The notes beneath the pieces were generated by a model. That model was not told where the DNA came from. It worked only from the letters and a program-made list of their open reading frames with translations, and did no database searches. Made by a program: the position numbers and the translations under genes. A stretch of DNA of 64,000 nt, taken from NCBI RefSeq assembly GCF_018860745.1, contig NZ_JAHKPY010000003.1, positions 694,062-758,061 on the forward strand, read 5' to 3'. Each line of letters opens with the position of its first letter. Positions within the stretch are counted from its first letter, which is position 1. Origin of the DNA: Zobellia uliginosa (GTDB lineage: Bacteria; Bacteroidota; Bacteroidia; Flavobacteriales; Flavobacteriaceae). Below are positions 18,115 through 27,784 of this stretch, piece by piece.

Positions 18115-18516
18115 AAGCACTTTCTCTTCGAAAAGTTGAATCTGGTCTTTAAGACGGTCTATTACCATGTTCATCATCCGCTTGTTTAAAGCAGAAGAGT
18201 TTTTGATATAGGTTTCATACTCTTCCACTGTGAATTGGCCAATAACGATTCCTTTCAAGGAATTACGAAACTTAATATCCTTTTGAATGGCGTTTTCTAT
18301 GAATTCAAATCTTTTTTCCAGTGAAAGCTCGTAGAAACTGTTTTTGTGTTTTGCAATGTAATTCTTGAAAACAGCCACAAACATAAAATTTTGGAGCTTA
18401 AGAATAGGGCGAAGCGTCAGGTTTTGAAACCTTTCGTTATCACTCATGCCGTCAGTTATCTTGGCGGAAGTAATTTCTGGACGAATACTTAGTAAATTGC
18501 GAGATCGATCGCTCAT
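18106..18516 (-). CDS. Conserved flavobacterial hypothetical protein (often mislabelled glyoxalase)
   Basis: 136 residues from the ATG at 18514-18516 (MSDRSRN); an upstream ATG at 18570 is possible but the extra residues look non-coding. The protein is mostly helical, with features I associate with a short conserved family in flavobacteria: IRPEI.SAKI, MSDNERFQN.TLRPI, KDIKFRNSLKG and ALNKRMMNMVIDRL. Database copies are often called glyoxalase without any metal-binding motif to support it, and none is visible here. Function unknown. Confidence 0.7.
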   Translation of the reverse strand: MSDRSRNLLSIRPEITSAKITDGMSDNERFQNLTLRPILKLQNFMFVAVFKNYIAKHKNSFYELSLEKRFEFIENAIQKDIKFRNSLKGIVIGQFTVEEYETYIKNSSALNKRMMNMVIDRLKDQIQLFEEKVLLQ

Positions 18517-18673
18517 AATAGGGGTTTTTATAAAGGTAGATATAAAGAGGGCTGTGCCTTTTTGTGTCAAAATTAGTTTTTAACGAGGTTATGAACATTA
18601 AGACAATGTATTTACTTTGTTTTGGAAATGGAACACCTACCATAATCTTGTTGATATAATAAAAAAACGAAAG

Positions 18674-20026
18674 ATGAAAGAATCAATAAATCCTTATAAC
18701 GGAGAAAAGTTGTTTGAATTTAAAGAGTTGAATGATAGTCAGTTGGTTGAAAAAATTAAAGTAGCACATGAATGTCATCTTAATTGGAAAGAGACCTCTT
18801 ATGCTGAGCGTTCTAAAATGATGGTCAAAGCAGCAGAAGAGCTCAAAAGCAACAAAAGGAAATACGCTGAGATTATTACCAAAGAAATGGGTAAGCCAAT
18901 TTCACAAGCCATAGCAGAGGTTGAAAAATGTGCATGGGCATGTGAGTATTATGCTGAAAATGCAGAAGAGCAATTAAAAGATGAAGTCATAGAAACCGAT
19001 GCGGAAACTAGCTATGTAAAATATCAACCTTTGGGAGTTGTTTTGGCGGTCATGCCATGGAACTATCCATTTTGGCAGGTATTTAGGTTTGCTGCTCCAA
19101 ATTTAATGGCAGGTAATGTAGGTATTTTAAAACATGCTTCAAATGTCATGAAATCTGCGGAAATGATTCAAGAGGTATTTGAAAATGTTGGTTTTCCAAT
19201 GGGTTGTTTCCAAAATTTAGTACTAAGTAGCGATAAGATTAAATCGGTATTGGAAAATGACTTGGTGAAGGCGGTAACGCTAACTGGAAGTAAACCGGCG
19301 GGTGCATCCGTTGCATCTATAGCCGGAGATAACATTAAAAAATCCGTCCTAGAACTAGGTGGGAGCAACGCTTTGATAGTATTTGATGATGCCAATTTAA
19401 AAGAGACCATAGAAACCTGCGCTAAAGCACGTTTTCAAAACGTTGGCCAGAGTTGTATTGCCGGCAAAAGGCTTCTGGTCCATAAAAGCATTGCAAAGGA
19501 GTTTACAGAGCTATATATAGAACGAGTTAAAGAATTTATAGTTGGCGATCCTATGGATGAGGAAACTTACATTGGCGTAATGGCAAGGGAAGATTTAGCG
19601 GAAGACCTAGAAAAACAGGTTTCCGGTTCTGTTGAAATGGGAGCAAAGGTGGTATTAGGCGGAAATAGGAAAGGCACTTATTTTGAGCCGACAATACTAA
19701 CGGATGTTACTTTAGATATGCCAATTTTTAAAGAAGAAACCTTTGGCCCAGCTATTGGAATTACCACATTTGACACGGATCAGGAGGCGGTAGAACTTTC
19801 CAATAGTTCGGTTTTTGGATTGGGTGTGAGCATCTTTACTTCAAATAATGAGCGGGTAAAAGACCTCGTTCCTAAACTTAATGAAGGTGCGGTTTTTGTT
19901 AATGAATTAGTTAAAAGTGACCCAAGATTGCCATTTGGAGGAGTGGGTATATCGGGTTACGGAAGAGAGCTTTCATCACATGGCATAAAGGAATTTTTGA
20001 ACAGGAAAACGGTATATGTCAAGTAA
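18674..20026 (+). CDS. NAD(P)-dependent succinate-semialdehyde dehydrogenase family protein
   Basis: 450 residues from the ATG at 18674; a TTG-type extension upstream adds residues that do not fit the family. ALDH superfamily features: PWNYPFWQ (about 128-135), GSKPAG Rossmann turn, catalytic Glu227 (ELGGSNA) and nucleophile Cys261 (GQSCIAGKR), and the PFGGVGISGYGRE ending. The short length and FQNVGQSCIAGKRL wording match GabD/Sad-type succinate-semialdehyde dehydrogenases. It oxidises succinate semialdehyde or a related aldehyde in the cytosol. It is monocistronic, with no GABA genes nearby, so the true substrate is uncertain. Confidence 0.85.
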   Translation: MKESINPYNGEKLFEFKELNDSQLVEKIKVAHECHLNWKETSYAERSKMMVKAAEELKSNKRKYAEIITKEMGKPISQAIAEVEKCAWACEYYAENAEEQLKDEVIETDAETSYVKYQPLGVVLAVMPWNYPFWQVFRFAAPNLMAGNVGILKHASNVMKSAEMIQEVFENVGFPMGCFQNLVLSSDKIKSVLENDLVKAVTLTGSKPAGASVASIAGDNIKKSVLELGGSNALIVFDDANLKETIETCAKARFQNVGQSCIAGKRLLVHKSIAKEFTELYIERVKEFIVGDPMDEETYIGVMAREDLAEDLEKQVSGSVEMGAKVVLGGNRKGTYFEPTILTDVTLDMPIFKEETFGPAIGITTFDTDQEAVELSNSSVFGLGVSIFTSNNERVKDLVPKLNEGAVFVNELVKSDPRLPFGGVGISGYGRELSSHGIKEFLNRKTVYVK

Positions 20027-20140
20027 TGAAGTAATACTTTAATAAAATCTTATAATGCACTAAAAAACAAGTTTTTAATTTTTAAATTAATTATAAATAT
20101 TTCCGATTTTAAAGTTGAGTAGTAGTTTTAGACGATAAAG

Positions 20141-20170
20141 TTTGCTCATTTTTGAAACGTTCGTATCTTG
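20141..20170 (+). promoter_or_regulatory. Possible promoter of the secreted hypothetical protein gene
   Basis: TTTG at 20141-20144, 19 bp, then TATCTTG at 20164-20170. This is close to the Bacteroidetes TTTG-N19-TAnnTTTG arrangement but the -7 element is one base short. It lies 37 bp ahead of the ATG at 20207. Confidence 0.4.
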
Positions 20171-20206
20171 TATTGAATATGAATCTTTGTAATAAACAGT
20201 TATCAG

Positions 20207-20806
20207 ATGCGTAAACATTTAGTATTGGCATTATTGGTTGTAACAGCTACTACCTATGCTCAGAAAATGAAAGTAAGTCAAGGTGATATCAAAAACCTGA
20301 AAGACATTTCGGCCTATTCCTTAAAATTCGACTACAGCAATCTTGAAATTCCTAAGTATGATTCTGAGGAAGATTTTTTAGCTGATAAAATGGCGAAACG
20401 GGAGGAAAAAGAAGCCGGTAAAGGTGAGGAATTTAAAAAGTCATGGTTTGCCGATCGTGAAGAGCGCTACGAGCCTAAATTCATTGAATCTTTTAACAAA
20501 CGTTTTGATGACGGAGAGGTAAGTGTTTCAATGGATGATGCCGATTATACCATGAAAATACATTCAACCAAAATTTATGCCGGTTACAATGTTGGTATAG
20601 TTAGAAAAAATGCGGAAATATCTGCAATCATCACCGTTTATGAGACTGCGAACCCAACCAATATATTACTAGAAGGTTCGTATTCCGATGTTCAGGGATA
20701 TGGTGCCATGGGAAACGACTATAATAGTGGTTATCGCATTTCAGAATGCTATGCTAAACTAGCCAAAAATATAGCTGGTTTCATTATAAAAAAAGCAATG
20801 AAGTAG
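20207..20806 (+). CDS. Secreted hypothetical protein
   Basis: 199 residues with a clear Sec signal peptide (cleavage near TYA-Q, about residue 19). The mature protein starts with a charged segment (about 45-90, rich in Lys/Glu) and continues with alternating beta strands (EVSVSMDDADYTMKIHS, AEISAIITVYETA) and a Gly/Tyr-rich YSDVQGYGAMGNDYNSGYR loop. No Cys lipobox is present. I do not recognise the family; a periplasmic protein is likely. It is closed by a terminator at 20827. Confidence 0.7.
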   Translation: MRKHLVLALLVVTATTYAQKMKVSQGDIKNLKDISAYSLKFDYSNLEIPKYDSEEDFLADKMAKREEKEAGKGEEFKKSWFADREERYEPKFIESFNKRFDDGEVSVSMDDADYTMKIHSTKIYAGYNVGIVRKNAEISAIITVYETANPTNILLEGSYSDVQGYGAMGNDYNSGYRISECYAKLAKNIAGFIIKKAMK

Positions 20807-20825
20807 TGTGTATAAAGGTTTTATG

Positions 20826-20858
20826 ATAAAAGCGGCTGCGTGTATAGCCGCTTTTTTA
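20826..20858 (+). terminator. Intrinsic terminator
   Basis: AAAAGCGGCT / AGCCGCTTTT with a loop of about 8 nt and a run of T's at 20828-20857, right after the secreted protein gene. Confidence 0.85.
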
Positions 20859-20914
20859 TTTTAGGGTGACTTCGTATTTTAAATTAAAAGAGCAATATTA
20901 GAAATTGAATTAAA

Positions 20915-21811
20915 ATGAAATTTGGAAAAGTAGAGCATCCGGAACTAATTGACTTTACCCTGCCAGAAGACCATGCAGCTACTGCGGGAGTTTTGTCAAG
21001 TGCCGATAAAGCTCAACCTCTGCATATTTCTATTGGTTGTGCGAAGTGGAACCGTAAAGATCTTAAGAATTTCTACCCCCGTGGTACAAAAGATGAATTG
21101 GTATATTACAGTTCTCAGTTTAATAGTATTGAGTTGAACGCCACTTTTTATCGTATTTTTCCTGGGGAGCAGTATGAGAAATGGTATGATAAGACGCCAG
21201 AAGGCTTTACGTTTTTTCCAAAGATTTCTAGAGATATAAGTCATATTAGGCGCTTAAACGAAGCCTCCCTGCCCATATTAGATAGGTATTTGGAGAATAC
21301 TTCTAACCTAAAAGATAAGTTGGGAACTATATTCTTACAAATGCATGACAATTTTGGACCTAAAAATTGGGACAGAGTAGTGCGCTTTGTGGAGTATTGG
21401 CCTAAAGAGTTTCCTCTAGCTATGGAATTTAGGCATACGGACTGGTTCAATAACGAAAATGTGAGCCAGGAACTGTACCATCTTCTACAAGAAAACAATA
21501 TTGCAAATATTATTGTGGATACCGCTGGACGTAGGGATATGCTCCATATGCGCCTAACCAACAATGAAGCCTTTGTGCGTTATGTTGGAGCCAATCATGT
21601 GAGTGATTATAATCGTCTGGATGATTGGATAGAAAGATTAGATAGTTGGAAAAATCAAGGTCTTAGGAATATACATTTTTTTGTGCATCAAAACATGGAA
21701 TTGGAGTCCCCTTTGTTATCGGCGCGATTTATTGCCAAATTGAATAAAAAATGGGACACCGACCTGCAAATCCCAAAAACCTTGCAAGATTCTACCGGTA
21801 AACTATTTTAA
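20915..21811 (+). CDS. DUF72 family protein (TIM-barrel-like)
   Basis: 298 residues. Typical DUF72 (YecE-like) markers: GCAKWNRKDLKNFYP, the SIELNATFYR strand near 70-80, FKISRDISH-like FFPKISRDISHIRRL, LQMHDNFGPK and a late FVRYVGAN. The family adopts a TIM-barrel fold and has no agreed biochemical role. It is followed 57 bp later by a thioesterase gene on the same strand, possibly co-transcribed. Confidence 0.85.
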   Translation: MKFGKVEHPELIDFTLPEDHAATAGVLSSADKAQPLHISIGCAKWNRKDLKNFYPRGTKDELVYYSSQFNSIELNATFYRIFPGEQYEKWYDKTPEGFTFFPKISRDISHIRRLNEASLPILDRYLENTSNLKDKLGTIFLQMHDNFGPKNWDRVVRFVEYWPKEFPLAMEFRHTDWFNNENVSQELYHLLQENNIANIIVDTAGRRDMLHMRLTNNEAFVRYVGANHVSDYNRLDDWIERLDSWKNQGLRNIHFFVHQNMELESPLLSARFIAKLNKKWDTDLQIPKTLQDSTGKLF

Positions 21812-21868
21812 GCAGTGTTTCTTTCCTAATTTTACTTCAAAATTCAACACACTTAAACCATTAGTATC

Positions 21869-22264
21869 ATGAGGTATCATTCTAGGAAATGGGTCAAACC
21901 CGGAGATTTAAATGCTAACGAAACCTTATTTGGGGGTCGCGTATTGGCTTGGATAGATGAACAGGCTGCTTTATACAGTATAATTCAATTGGAGAGCAAA
22001 AAGGTAGTTACCAAATACATGTCAGAAATCAACTTTATGAGTTCTGCTGTAAAGGGTGATATTGTTGAGATTGGTATGGAGGTTGTAAAATTCGGTAAAT
22101 CCTCATTAACCTTGAACTGTGAGGTCAGAAACAAAATGACCCATGAGACTATCGTTACGGTTGACAATATTATAATGGTGAACCTTGGCGAAAACGGGAA
22201 ACCCAAGCCTCATGGGAAAACAAAAATTGAATACGTTGTAGACCGATTGGCGTCAGACGATTAA
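21869..22264 (+). CDS. Acyl-CoA thioesterase, hotdog fold (YciA/BFIT-like)
   Basis: 131 residues, a single hotdog domain. The N-terminal DLNANETLFGGRVLAWIDEQAA segment includes the active-site N...(F)GG...D of YciA-type acyl-CoA thioesterases, followed by the MSEINFMSSAVKGDIVEIG strand pair. It hydrolyses acyl-CoA thioesters in the cytosol. The stop overlaps the convergent dipeptidase stop by 4 bp. Confidence 0.85.
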   Translation: MRYHSRKWVKPGDLNANETLFGGRVLAWIDEQAALYSIIQLESKKVVTKYMSEINFMSSAVKGDIVEIGMEVVKFGKSSLTLNCEVRNKMTHETIVTVDNIIMVNLGENGKPKPHGKTKIEYVVDRLASDD

Positions 22265-23562
22265 GGTTTTTGAATGTCTTTGGCAATAGCCTGAACTTCG
22301 TCTAATACACGCATTAGGTTTTCGCCCCATAATTTGGCGATTTCTTCTTCGGTATATCCACGTTTTACAAGCTCTAAGGTTACATTAAAGGTTTCAGAGG
22401 CATCTGACCAGCCTTTAATACCTCCGCCACCATCAAAATCAGAACTAATACCTACATGGTCGATTCCTATTAAATCGACTATGTAGTCTATGTGGTCTAC
22501 AAAATCTGATACATCTACCATTGGCGGAGCGTCTGGAGACTTATCTGCTATTGAAATTCCGATCTTTTTTACTTTAGGGTAATTCTTCATGAAAGTTTCC
22601 TTCTGCGCATCAGTTAGGGAACTAAACTGGTCTCGGGTATACCATTCAAGTCCCATAGAGTCCGCTACTTTTTCCAAGATACCTTTGGTGTAAGCATTGT
22701 ATGCCTCATCTTTTTCAGTATTTAGATAAGAGCTAAAAGCAACGGTCTGTACAACTCCACCGTTTTCTTTCATAAGTTTTAATTGTTCATCATCCAAGTT
22801 CCTGCTATGATTGCACAGGGCCCGAGCGGAAGAATGAGATGCAATTATAGGTGCTTTAGATAAAGCGATCATCTGTTTTATAGCTTCTTTGGAAGGATGG
22901 GATACGTCTACCATAATACCAAGTCTATTCATCTCTATTATAGCTTTTTGACCCAGTTCACTTAAACCATTATGAAGCCATACACTATCTTTTTCCCCTG
23001 TATTGGAATCACTAAATTGGCTATGACCATTATGTGCCAAGGATATATAACGCGCCCCTTGATCATAATACTTCTTAAAGTTCGTAAGATCATCACCCAT
23101 TGGGTATGCATTTTCAACACCGATCATGGCTACTTTTTTTCCTGACGCATGTATACGTTTTACATCCTTGGAAGTTAAGGCGAGTTCAATTTCTTCTGGA
23201 GCTATTTCTTCGCATAAACGATGAATGGATTCAAACTTTGAAATCGCATTTTTTTCTGCCTTAGCATAGCCTTCTTTTGTTAGCGTGTCTTGCCCCGTAT
23301 AGACGATAAGCCAAGTAACATCCAAACCACCTTCTTTCATTTTGGGTAGATTTATCTGTGTTTCCAGACGTTGTGTATAGTTGAGCGTATGGGTGAAGTT
23401 GTTGACATTGATGTCGTTATGCGTATCTATCGTAACTACTTTTTCATGGATTCTCTTAGCTTTCTCCTCTACGGTTTCAGAGGGTGTTTCTTGTGTTTTC
23501 TTGTTGGTTTGGGCACAGGACATGACGGATAGGATACTTAATAAATAGATAAAATGCTTCAT
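22261..23562 (-). CDS. Membrane dipeptidase, peptidase M19 family lipoprotein
   Basis: 433 residues. A lipoprotein signal ends SVMSC (Cys16). M19 metal-site motifs: TIDTHNDIN (HxD, about 45-53), the bridging Glu in GVENAY, and the later histidines in VDVSHPS and IIASHSSARAL, with IGISSDFDGGGG near the C-terminus. The family hydrolyses dipeptides (including D-amino-acid dipeptides) with a binuclear zinc centre. The location as a lipoprotein suggests envelope peptide scavenging. Confidence 0.9.
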   Translation of the reverse strand: MKHFIYLLSILSVMSCAQTNKKTQETPSETVEEKAKRIHEKVVTIDTHNDINVNNFTHTLNYTQRLETQINLPKMKEGGLDVTWLIVYTGQDTLTKEGYAKAEKNAISKFESIHRLCEEIAPEEIELALTSKDVKRIHASGKKVAMIGVENAYPMGDDLTNFKKYYDQGARYISLAHNGHSQFSDSNTGEKDSVWLHNGLSELGQKAIIEMNRLGIMVDVSHPSKEAIKQMIALSKAPIIASHSSARALCNHSRNLDDEQLKLMKENGGVVQTVAFSSYLNTEKDEAYNAYTKGILEKVADSMGLEWYTRDQFSSLTDAQKETFMKNYPKVKKIGISIADKSPDAPPMVDVSDFVDHIDYIVDLIGIDHVGISSDFDGGGGIKGWSDASETFNVTLELVKRGYTEEEIAKLWGENLMRVLDEVQAIAKDIQKP

Positions 23563-23756
23563 ATTGATAGGGTTTAAACATCCAATTTAAGCACTTTGAC
23601 AACATTAATGGGCTTCTAGAGAACATAAAGTTGCCCACACTTAACTAAAAAGAGAATTTTACTTTAAGAGCATATTTTAATTAAGATATTTATAAATGAA
23701 GTAATGAAAAAATAGTAAAATATCAGTCCCTTTCTTATTAACCTAAACTATCCAAA

Positions 23757-24491
23757 TTGAAAACGAAAAACCTACTTTTCCAATTAACGGATTTAGAGTC
23801 TCACTTAAATGATTTTTCAGCTGAAAAATTAACTACAGAAGAGGCTTTTCATCTAAAAATATCTTTCCAGCACTTTAAAAAGAACCTTTTGGAATTGGTG
23901 TTCCTTTCCAAGGAGAAGCCCAATGCCCCCAGTAATACTGGTCGGGAGAAAAAATCTGCTATTAGGACCATTGAGTTTGAAAATGCATACCCCGAATTAG
24001 ATATCGAGACTTATGAAGCTATTGTTGAGCATCATAAATCATATGGTAATGTTTTAAAGGATCTTAAAATTGAAAGCGCTATGGATAAAAAAGATGTTTT
24101 AATTCTAAAAGGAAAGAACAATAGCAACCAAAAATTAGATACTCAAATAGATTTAAGCCTTATTCTAGAGGAATGTATGGGCGAAATGAGCCTTTTACGT
24201 GAGCTAATAACTCTTTTCATAGGAAACGCCTTAGAGTTCATGGGAGCAGCTAAATTACATCTTCAGAGCGAAGATTTTGAACAATTAGATCTAGCGGCAC
24301 ATAAAGTAAAAGCCGGATTGGCCATGATGCGTACAGATGGTCTTCTTGATTTGATAATTCAGATACAAAAGGGCTGTAAGCTAGATAAAGACCCTAAGCA
24401 TCTGGAATTTCTTTGTAAGTGTTTTAATGATGAATTTCCTAAAGTGAAGAAGGCATTGGACAATGCTTATGTTGAGTTGACAAATAGCTAA
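23757..24491 (+). CDS. HPt phosphotransfer-domain protein, first gene of the polysaccharide operon
   Basis: 244 residues from a TTG at 23757; no in-frame ATG exists near the start, and the N-terminal sequence reads as coding. Residues 1-125 are a charged, mainly helical region of unknown fold. Residues about 130-240 form a histidine phosphotransfer domain with a four-helix pattern and phosphoacceptor His182 in AAHKVKAGLAMM, matching the AHxxKG-type HPt motif although the Gly is Ala-Gly shifted. It passes phosphate between receivers. The next gene, 10 bp downstream, is a stand-alone receiver, its obvious partner. No histidine kinase is encoded in this operon. Confidence 0.75.
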   Translation: MKTKNLLFQLTDLESHLNDFSAEKLTTEEAFHLKISFQHFKKNLLELVFLSKEKPNAPSNTGREKKSAIRTIEFENAYPELDIETYEAIVEHHKSYGNVLKDLKIESAMDKKDVLILKGKNNSNQKLDTQIDLSLILEECMGEMSLLRELITLFIGNALEFMGAAKLHLQSEDFEQLDLAAHKVKAGLAMMRTDGLLDLIIQIQKGCKLDKDPKHLEFLCKCFNDEFPKVKKALDNAYVELTNS

Positions 24492-24501
24492 ATCTCTTAC
24501 A

Positions 24502-24873
24502 ATGACCAAAAAGCGATTATTGTTAGCAGAAGACGATGAGCTACTGGCGTCATTACTCAACTTTCGATTAAAGAAAGGAGGATACGAGGTGAGCCATAGT
24601 GCCAACGGCAAGGAGGTAAAGGAATATTTGGAGCAACAAATGCCAGATATAATCGTAAGTGATATTATGATGCCCTATTTCTCAGGTATGGAGCTTATTG
24701 CTTATGTACGGAAAGAACTGAAATCTCAAATACCAATCATTATAATATCATCTGCGGGAAACGAAGAAAACGTTCTAAATGCATTTGAACTGGGGGCAAA
24801 CGACTTTATATCAAAACCGGTAAGTCCATCGGAGCTTTTGGTGCGCGTTGCCCGCGAACTGAATAAAATTTAA
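24502..24873 (+). CDS. Single-domain response regulator (receiver only)
   Basis: 123 residues with a CheY-like receiver and nothing else: acidic Glu10-Asp11-Asp12, phosphoacceptor Asp54 (IIVSDIMMP), Ser83/Ser84 (IIISSAG) and Lys105 (FISKPVSP). It has no output domain, so it acts by protein contact. It lies between the HPt gene and a membrane HEAT-repeat gene, which starts one base after its stop; a HEAT scaffold or the GT2 synthase are candidate targets. Confidence 0.9.
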   Translation: MTKKRLLLAEDDELLASLLNFRLKKGGYEVSHSANGKEVKEYLEQQMPDIIVSDIMMPYFSGMELIAYVRKELKSQIPIIIISSAGNEENVLNAFELGANDFISKPVSPSELLVRVARELNKI

Positions 24874-24874
24874 T

Positions 24875-27784
24875 TTGCTAAAGACCTATAACACATATTA
24901 TGGGGTAGCTTTTATAACGGCACCTAAAATAGACACGGAACTTCTGTGGGGGTTATCTATATTCTTTACTGGGCTGGCTTTAGTTTACTTTGCTTTTATT
25001 TTCTTTTTTAGAAACAGAATAACTTCTACCGCAGCACTTACCAAACAACGCAAGAAAGAACTCTCTCCTATGATCAGTGAGTTTTTATTTCACGAGGAAG
25101 ATGCTGATAAGGGAGAGAAATCTAATTACATCTCTTTAAAAATCGAAATTAGAGAACTTCTTAAAGATAACTTCAATAGAAAAATTCTTGTGGAGGTTCT
25201 TATGGATTTAAGAAAAGATGTTTCTGGAGATACCCAGATAAGACTTTTTAACCTTTACCAAGATTTAGGTTTGGAAAAAGATGCTTTCGACAAACTTAAA
25301 AGTTGGCATTGGGAAATTGTTTCTAAAGGTATTTTGGAACTCACCCAAATGCGAGTAGAAACTGCTTATGGATTCATTACCAAATTCATAAACCATAGAA
25401 AAAGCACTATTAGGAAACAAGCAGAAATAGCTACGGTTACCTTAAAACCCGAAGGGATAAATTATTTTCTAGACACCACACGCTACAGAATATCAGAATG
25501 GCAGCAGCTGAAATTATTGGATGTAATCCGCAATCAGGAAAATTTTCAGCCGCCTAGATTTAGAATGTGGTTGACTTCAAAAAACAAACATGTGGTTCTT
25601 TTTGCCTTAAGGCTAATAAAGTATTACAACCAGAATGATGCAAATACTTCACTAATAGAGTTGGTAAAGCATAAGGACAACCAAATTAGAAATGAGGCAA
25701 TTGGCTGTATTAAAGAATTTTATGTGGTAGAATCCATACCAACTCTTAAAGCTGTGTTCAAAAAGTGTAATACGGACAGTAAGATTGCAGTATTGGGTGC
25801 AATAGCTGATCTCGGGAGTATAGAAGACATTGGTTTTTTAAAAACCTCAGCAAGAAATGAAAGTAATTTTTCCGTATCCAGTAAGGCCTTAGCTGCAATA
25901 AATACAATAGCTCCCGATACGGTTATGCCTTATGAAAACATAGAAAAGTCAAAAGCTTATATAGCCGATTTTGAGGAAGAAATTCCCCCTAAGAATATTG
26001 AAAATGTTGAAAAATCCTTACCTGAAATCGTTCAAGCTCCTATCAAGAAGGTAGAGGAGATGCAGGAAACAGGGAATATTGAGAATTTAGAGCTGAATCA
26101 TGTTTTAGAAGAACAAAAAAACGATCAAACTATTAGGCCTCTTGAAAATTCAGAAGAGGAGGATATCCAGATTGATAGGCTATCAGATGTGATTGCCCAG
26201 GAAACAAAAGATGAGGAGCATTTAGAAGAGGAAAAAGAAGTACAGCTTCAGGTGATTAAGAACATTCCTCCAAATGCCGAGCATAAAGTACCTTCTCCAA
26301 AGAAAATTGAAGTGACAGAAATTACCGAAATGATGGTAATAGACCCTGTAATCGTAACATTTATTCACAAAGAATTAACTAGTGCTGGTGGGGAAACATT
26401 CTCAAAATCCTCTTTAAGATTCGACTTTTTGCCGATAGTAACTATAACCGAAACACACCTTAACCAAACTATAACAAAATACAAACCCATGGCCGATTCA
26501 GATAATAGCAGCCTAGACATAAGAAGTATTGATGTTGAATACGAAATCGTCAGTTCTACAACAGGAACCAAAGCACCTCCAGAGCATCTAGATTTTGATA
26601 TTTCTACAGTTGACTTTCTTCCTATAGTAATTGATGGTAAAAATGAAGTGGAAGTTTATAATGAGGAAGTATCAACGGATCAAACTGATATTAAAGATTC
26701 TCCGGAATTGTTAAATGAAGTAAACGAACTGGATTTTCTGCCAATTGTAATGGACAACGAAGTATTGGATGAACAGGTGGTGCCAGATGAAAATACAGAA
26801 ATAAAAGATTCTGAGGATTTAAATAGCCTAGAAGGCTACACCTTATCTGATTTTGAAGTTCAGTTTGAAAATACAGAAAATTTGGAACCTATTGAAAATG
26901 AAGAAATTTCAGAAGAGGAAAATGATATGGATGAACCTCACATCGTTAAGGGGTCTGAAGACGTCATTTCATGGTTAATGGCCGAAAATGAACTTCGTGA
27001 CATTGAAACAGAAGATAGTACCAAGCCTTATGCAGATTTAATTCCGGAACCGATTTATTACAATGAACATGAAGCTTATATGATGGGCTTGCTTGATGAT
27101 TTGGAAGAAATGGGTGATCATCGTGAGGTACCTTTATTACAAGAACTTTTAGCAGAAGAGAATAAAAGCTTCATTAAAGATCGTATCAATAGCCTTATTG
27201 AACGATTTTCATATACTGGTAACGGAAACAAAACCATTAGTGAGCCACTAGAGGAACCCACCATAGATTTGCCCGCTTTTAATGTGTTTGCAGATTTGTT
27301 CAAGAATATTGATGACGAATCTAAGATGGTGCTTCTAGATGAGATTGTTTATGTAGGAGACGAAAAAGAAATTGCTTTTCTAGATACGCTCTTGGACAGC
27401 TCAAATTTAAAAATTAGGGAAAGGGCACAGGAAGTCTTAAAACTTTTGGTGGAAAAAGTATCAAGAAAAACTGAATTCGAAAAAGACCTGCTCCCAAAAC
27501 CCGTGGGAGAACTGCCTATAGACCTTTCACTTTTAGAACCCTTTGATGATTCTAAATCAAAAAAGAAGAATATTCCTCTTCAAAAACCGGTTACCTCAGC
27601 TCAGGACACTCTTATTTCTGATTTTGATTTTGAATTGATAGATACGGAAGTGTTGGATAAGAAGTATGATGAGAAAGTATTGGATATTGAGGTGGAGGTT
27701 ACAGAAGTAGGTTTGGATGAGAGCTCATTTTTTACGAGCATTAGAGATTTACCTAGAAAATTGATAGGTAAATTAAATGGATAG
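24875..27784 (+). CDS. Membrane-anchored HEAT-repeat scaffold protein
   Basis: 969 residues from a TTG at 24875, one base after the receiver stop. There is no signal peptidase site; a single span (about 23-42) is followed by positively charged residues, so most of the protein should be cytoplasmic. Residues about 60-350 contain HEAT-like helical repeats (LIELVKHKDNQIRNEAIGCIKEF, VLGAIADLGSIEDIGFL). An acidic disordered linker (about 365-700) carries DFLPIV three times, at residues 517, 580 and 620. A second HEAT-like region (about 715-850) ends the fold. No enzymatic motif is seen. A scaffold linking the receiver to the glycosyltransferase is inferred from the operon: the GT2 start overlaps its end by 8 bp. 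Confidence 0.75.
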   Translation: MLKTYNTYYGVAFITAPKIDTELLWGLSIFFTGLALVYFAFIFFFRNRITSTAALTKQRKKELSPMISEFLFHEEDADKGEKSNYISLKIEIRELLKDNFNRKILVEVLMDLRKDVSGDTQIRLFNLYQDLGLEKDAFDKLKSWHWEIVSKGILELTQMRVETAYGFITKFINHRKSTIRKQAEIATVTLKPEGINYFLDTTRYRISEWQQLKLLDVIRNQENFQPPRFRMWLTSKNKHVVLFALRLIKYYNQNDANTSLIELVKHKDNQIRNEAIGCIKEFYVVESIPTLKAVFKKCNTDSKIAVLGAIADLGSIEDIGFLKTSARNESNFSVSSKALAAINTIAPDTVMPYENIEKSKAYIADFEEEIPPKNIENVEKSLPEIVQAPIKKVEEMQETGNIENLELNHVLEEQKNDQTIRPLENSEEEDIQIDRLSDVIAQETKDEEHLEEEKEVQLQVIKNIPPNAEHKVPSPKKIEVTEITEMMVIDPVIVTFIHKELTSAGGETFSKSSLRFDFLPIVTITETHLNQTITKYKPMADSDNSSLDIRSIDVEYEIVSSTTGTKAPPEHLDFDISTVDFLPIVIDGKNEVEVYNEEVSTDQTDIKDSPELLNEVNELDFLPIVMDNEVLDEQVVPDENTEIKDSEDLNSLEGYTLSDFEVQFENTENLEPIENEEISEEENDMDEPHIVKGSEDVISWLMAENELRDIETEDSTKPYADLIPEPIYYNEHEAYMMGLLDDLEEMGDHREVPLLQELLAEENKSFIKDRINSLIERFSYTGNGNKTISEPLEEPTIDLPAFNVFADLFKNIDDESKMVLLDEIVYVGDEKEIAFLDTLLDSSNLKIRERAQEVLKLLVEKVSRKTEFEKDLLPKPVGELPIDLSLLEPFDDSKSKKKNIPLQKPVTSAQDTLISDFDFELIDTEVLDKKYDEKVLDIEVEVTEVGLDESSFFTSIRDLPRKLIGKLNG

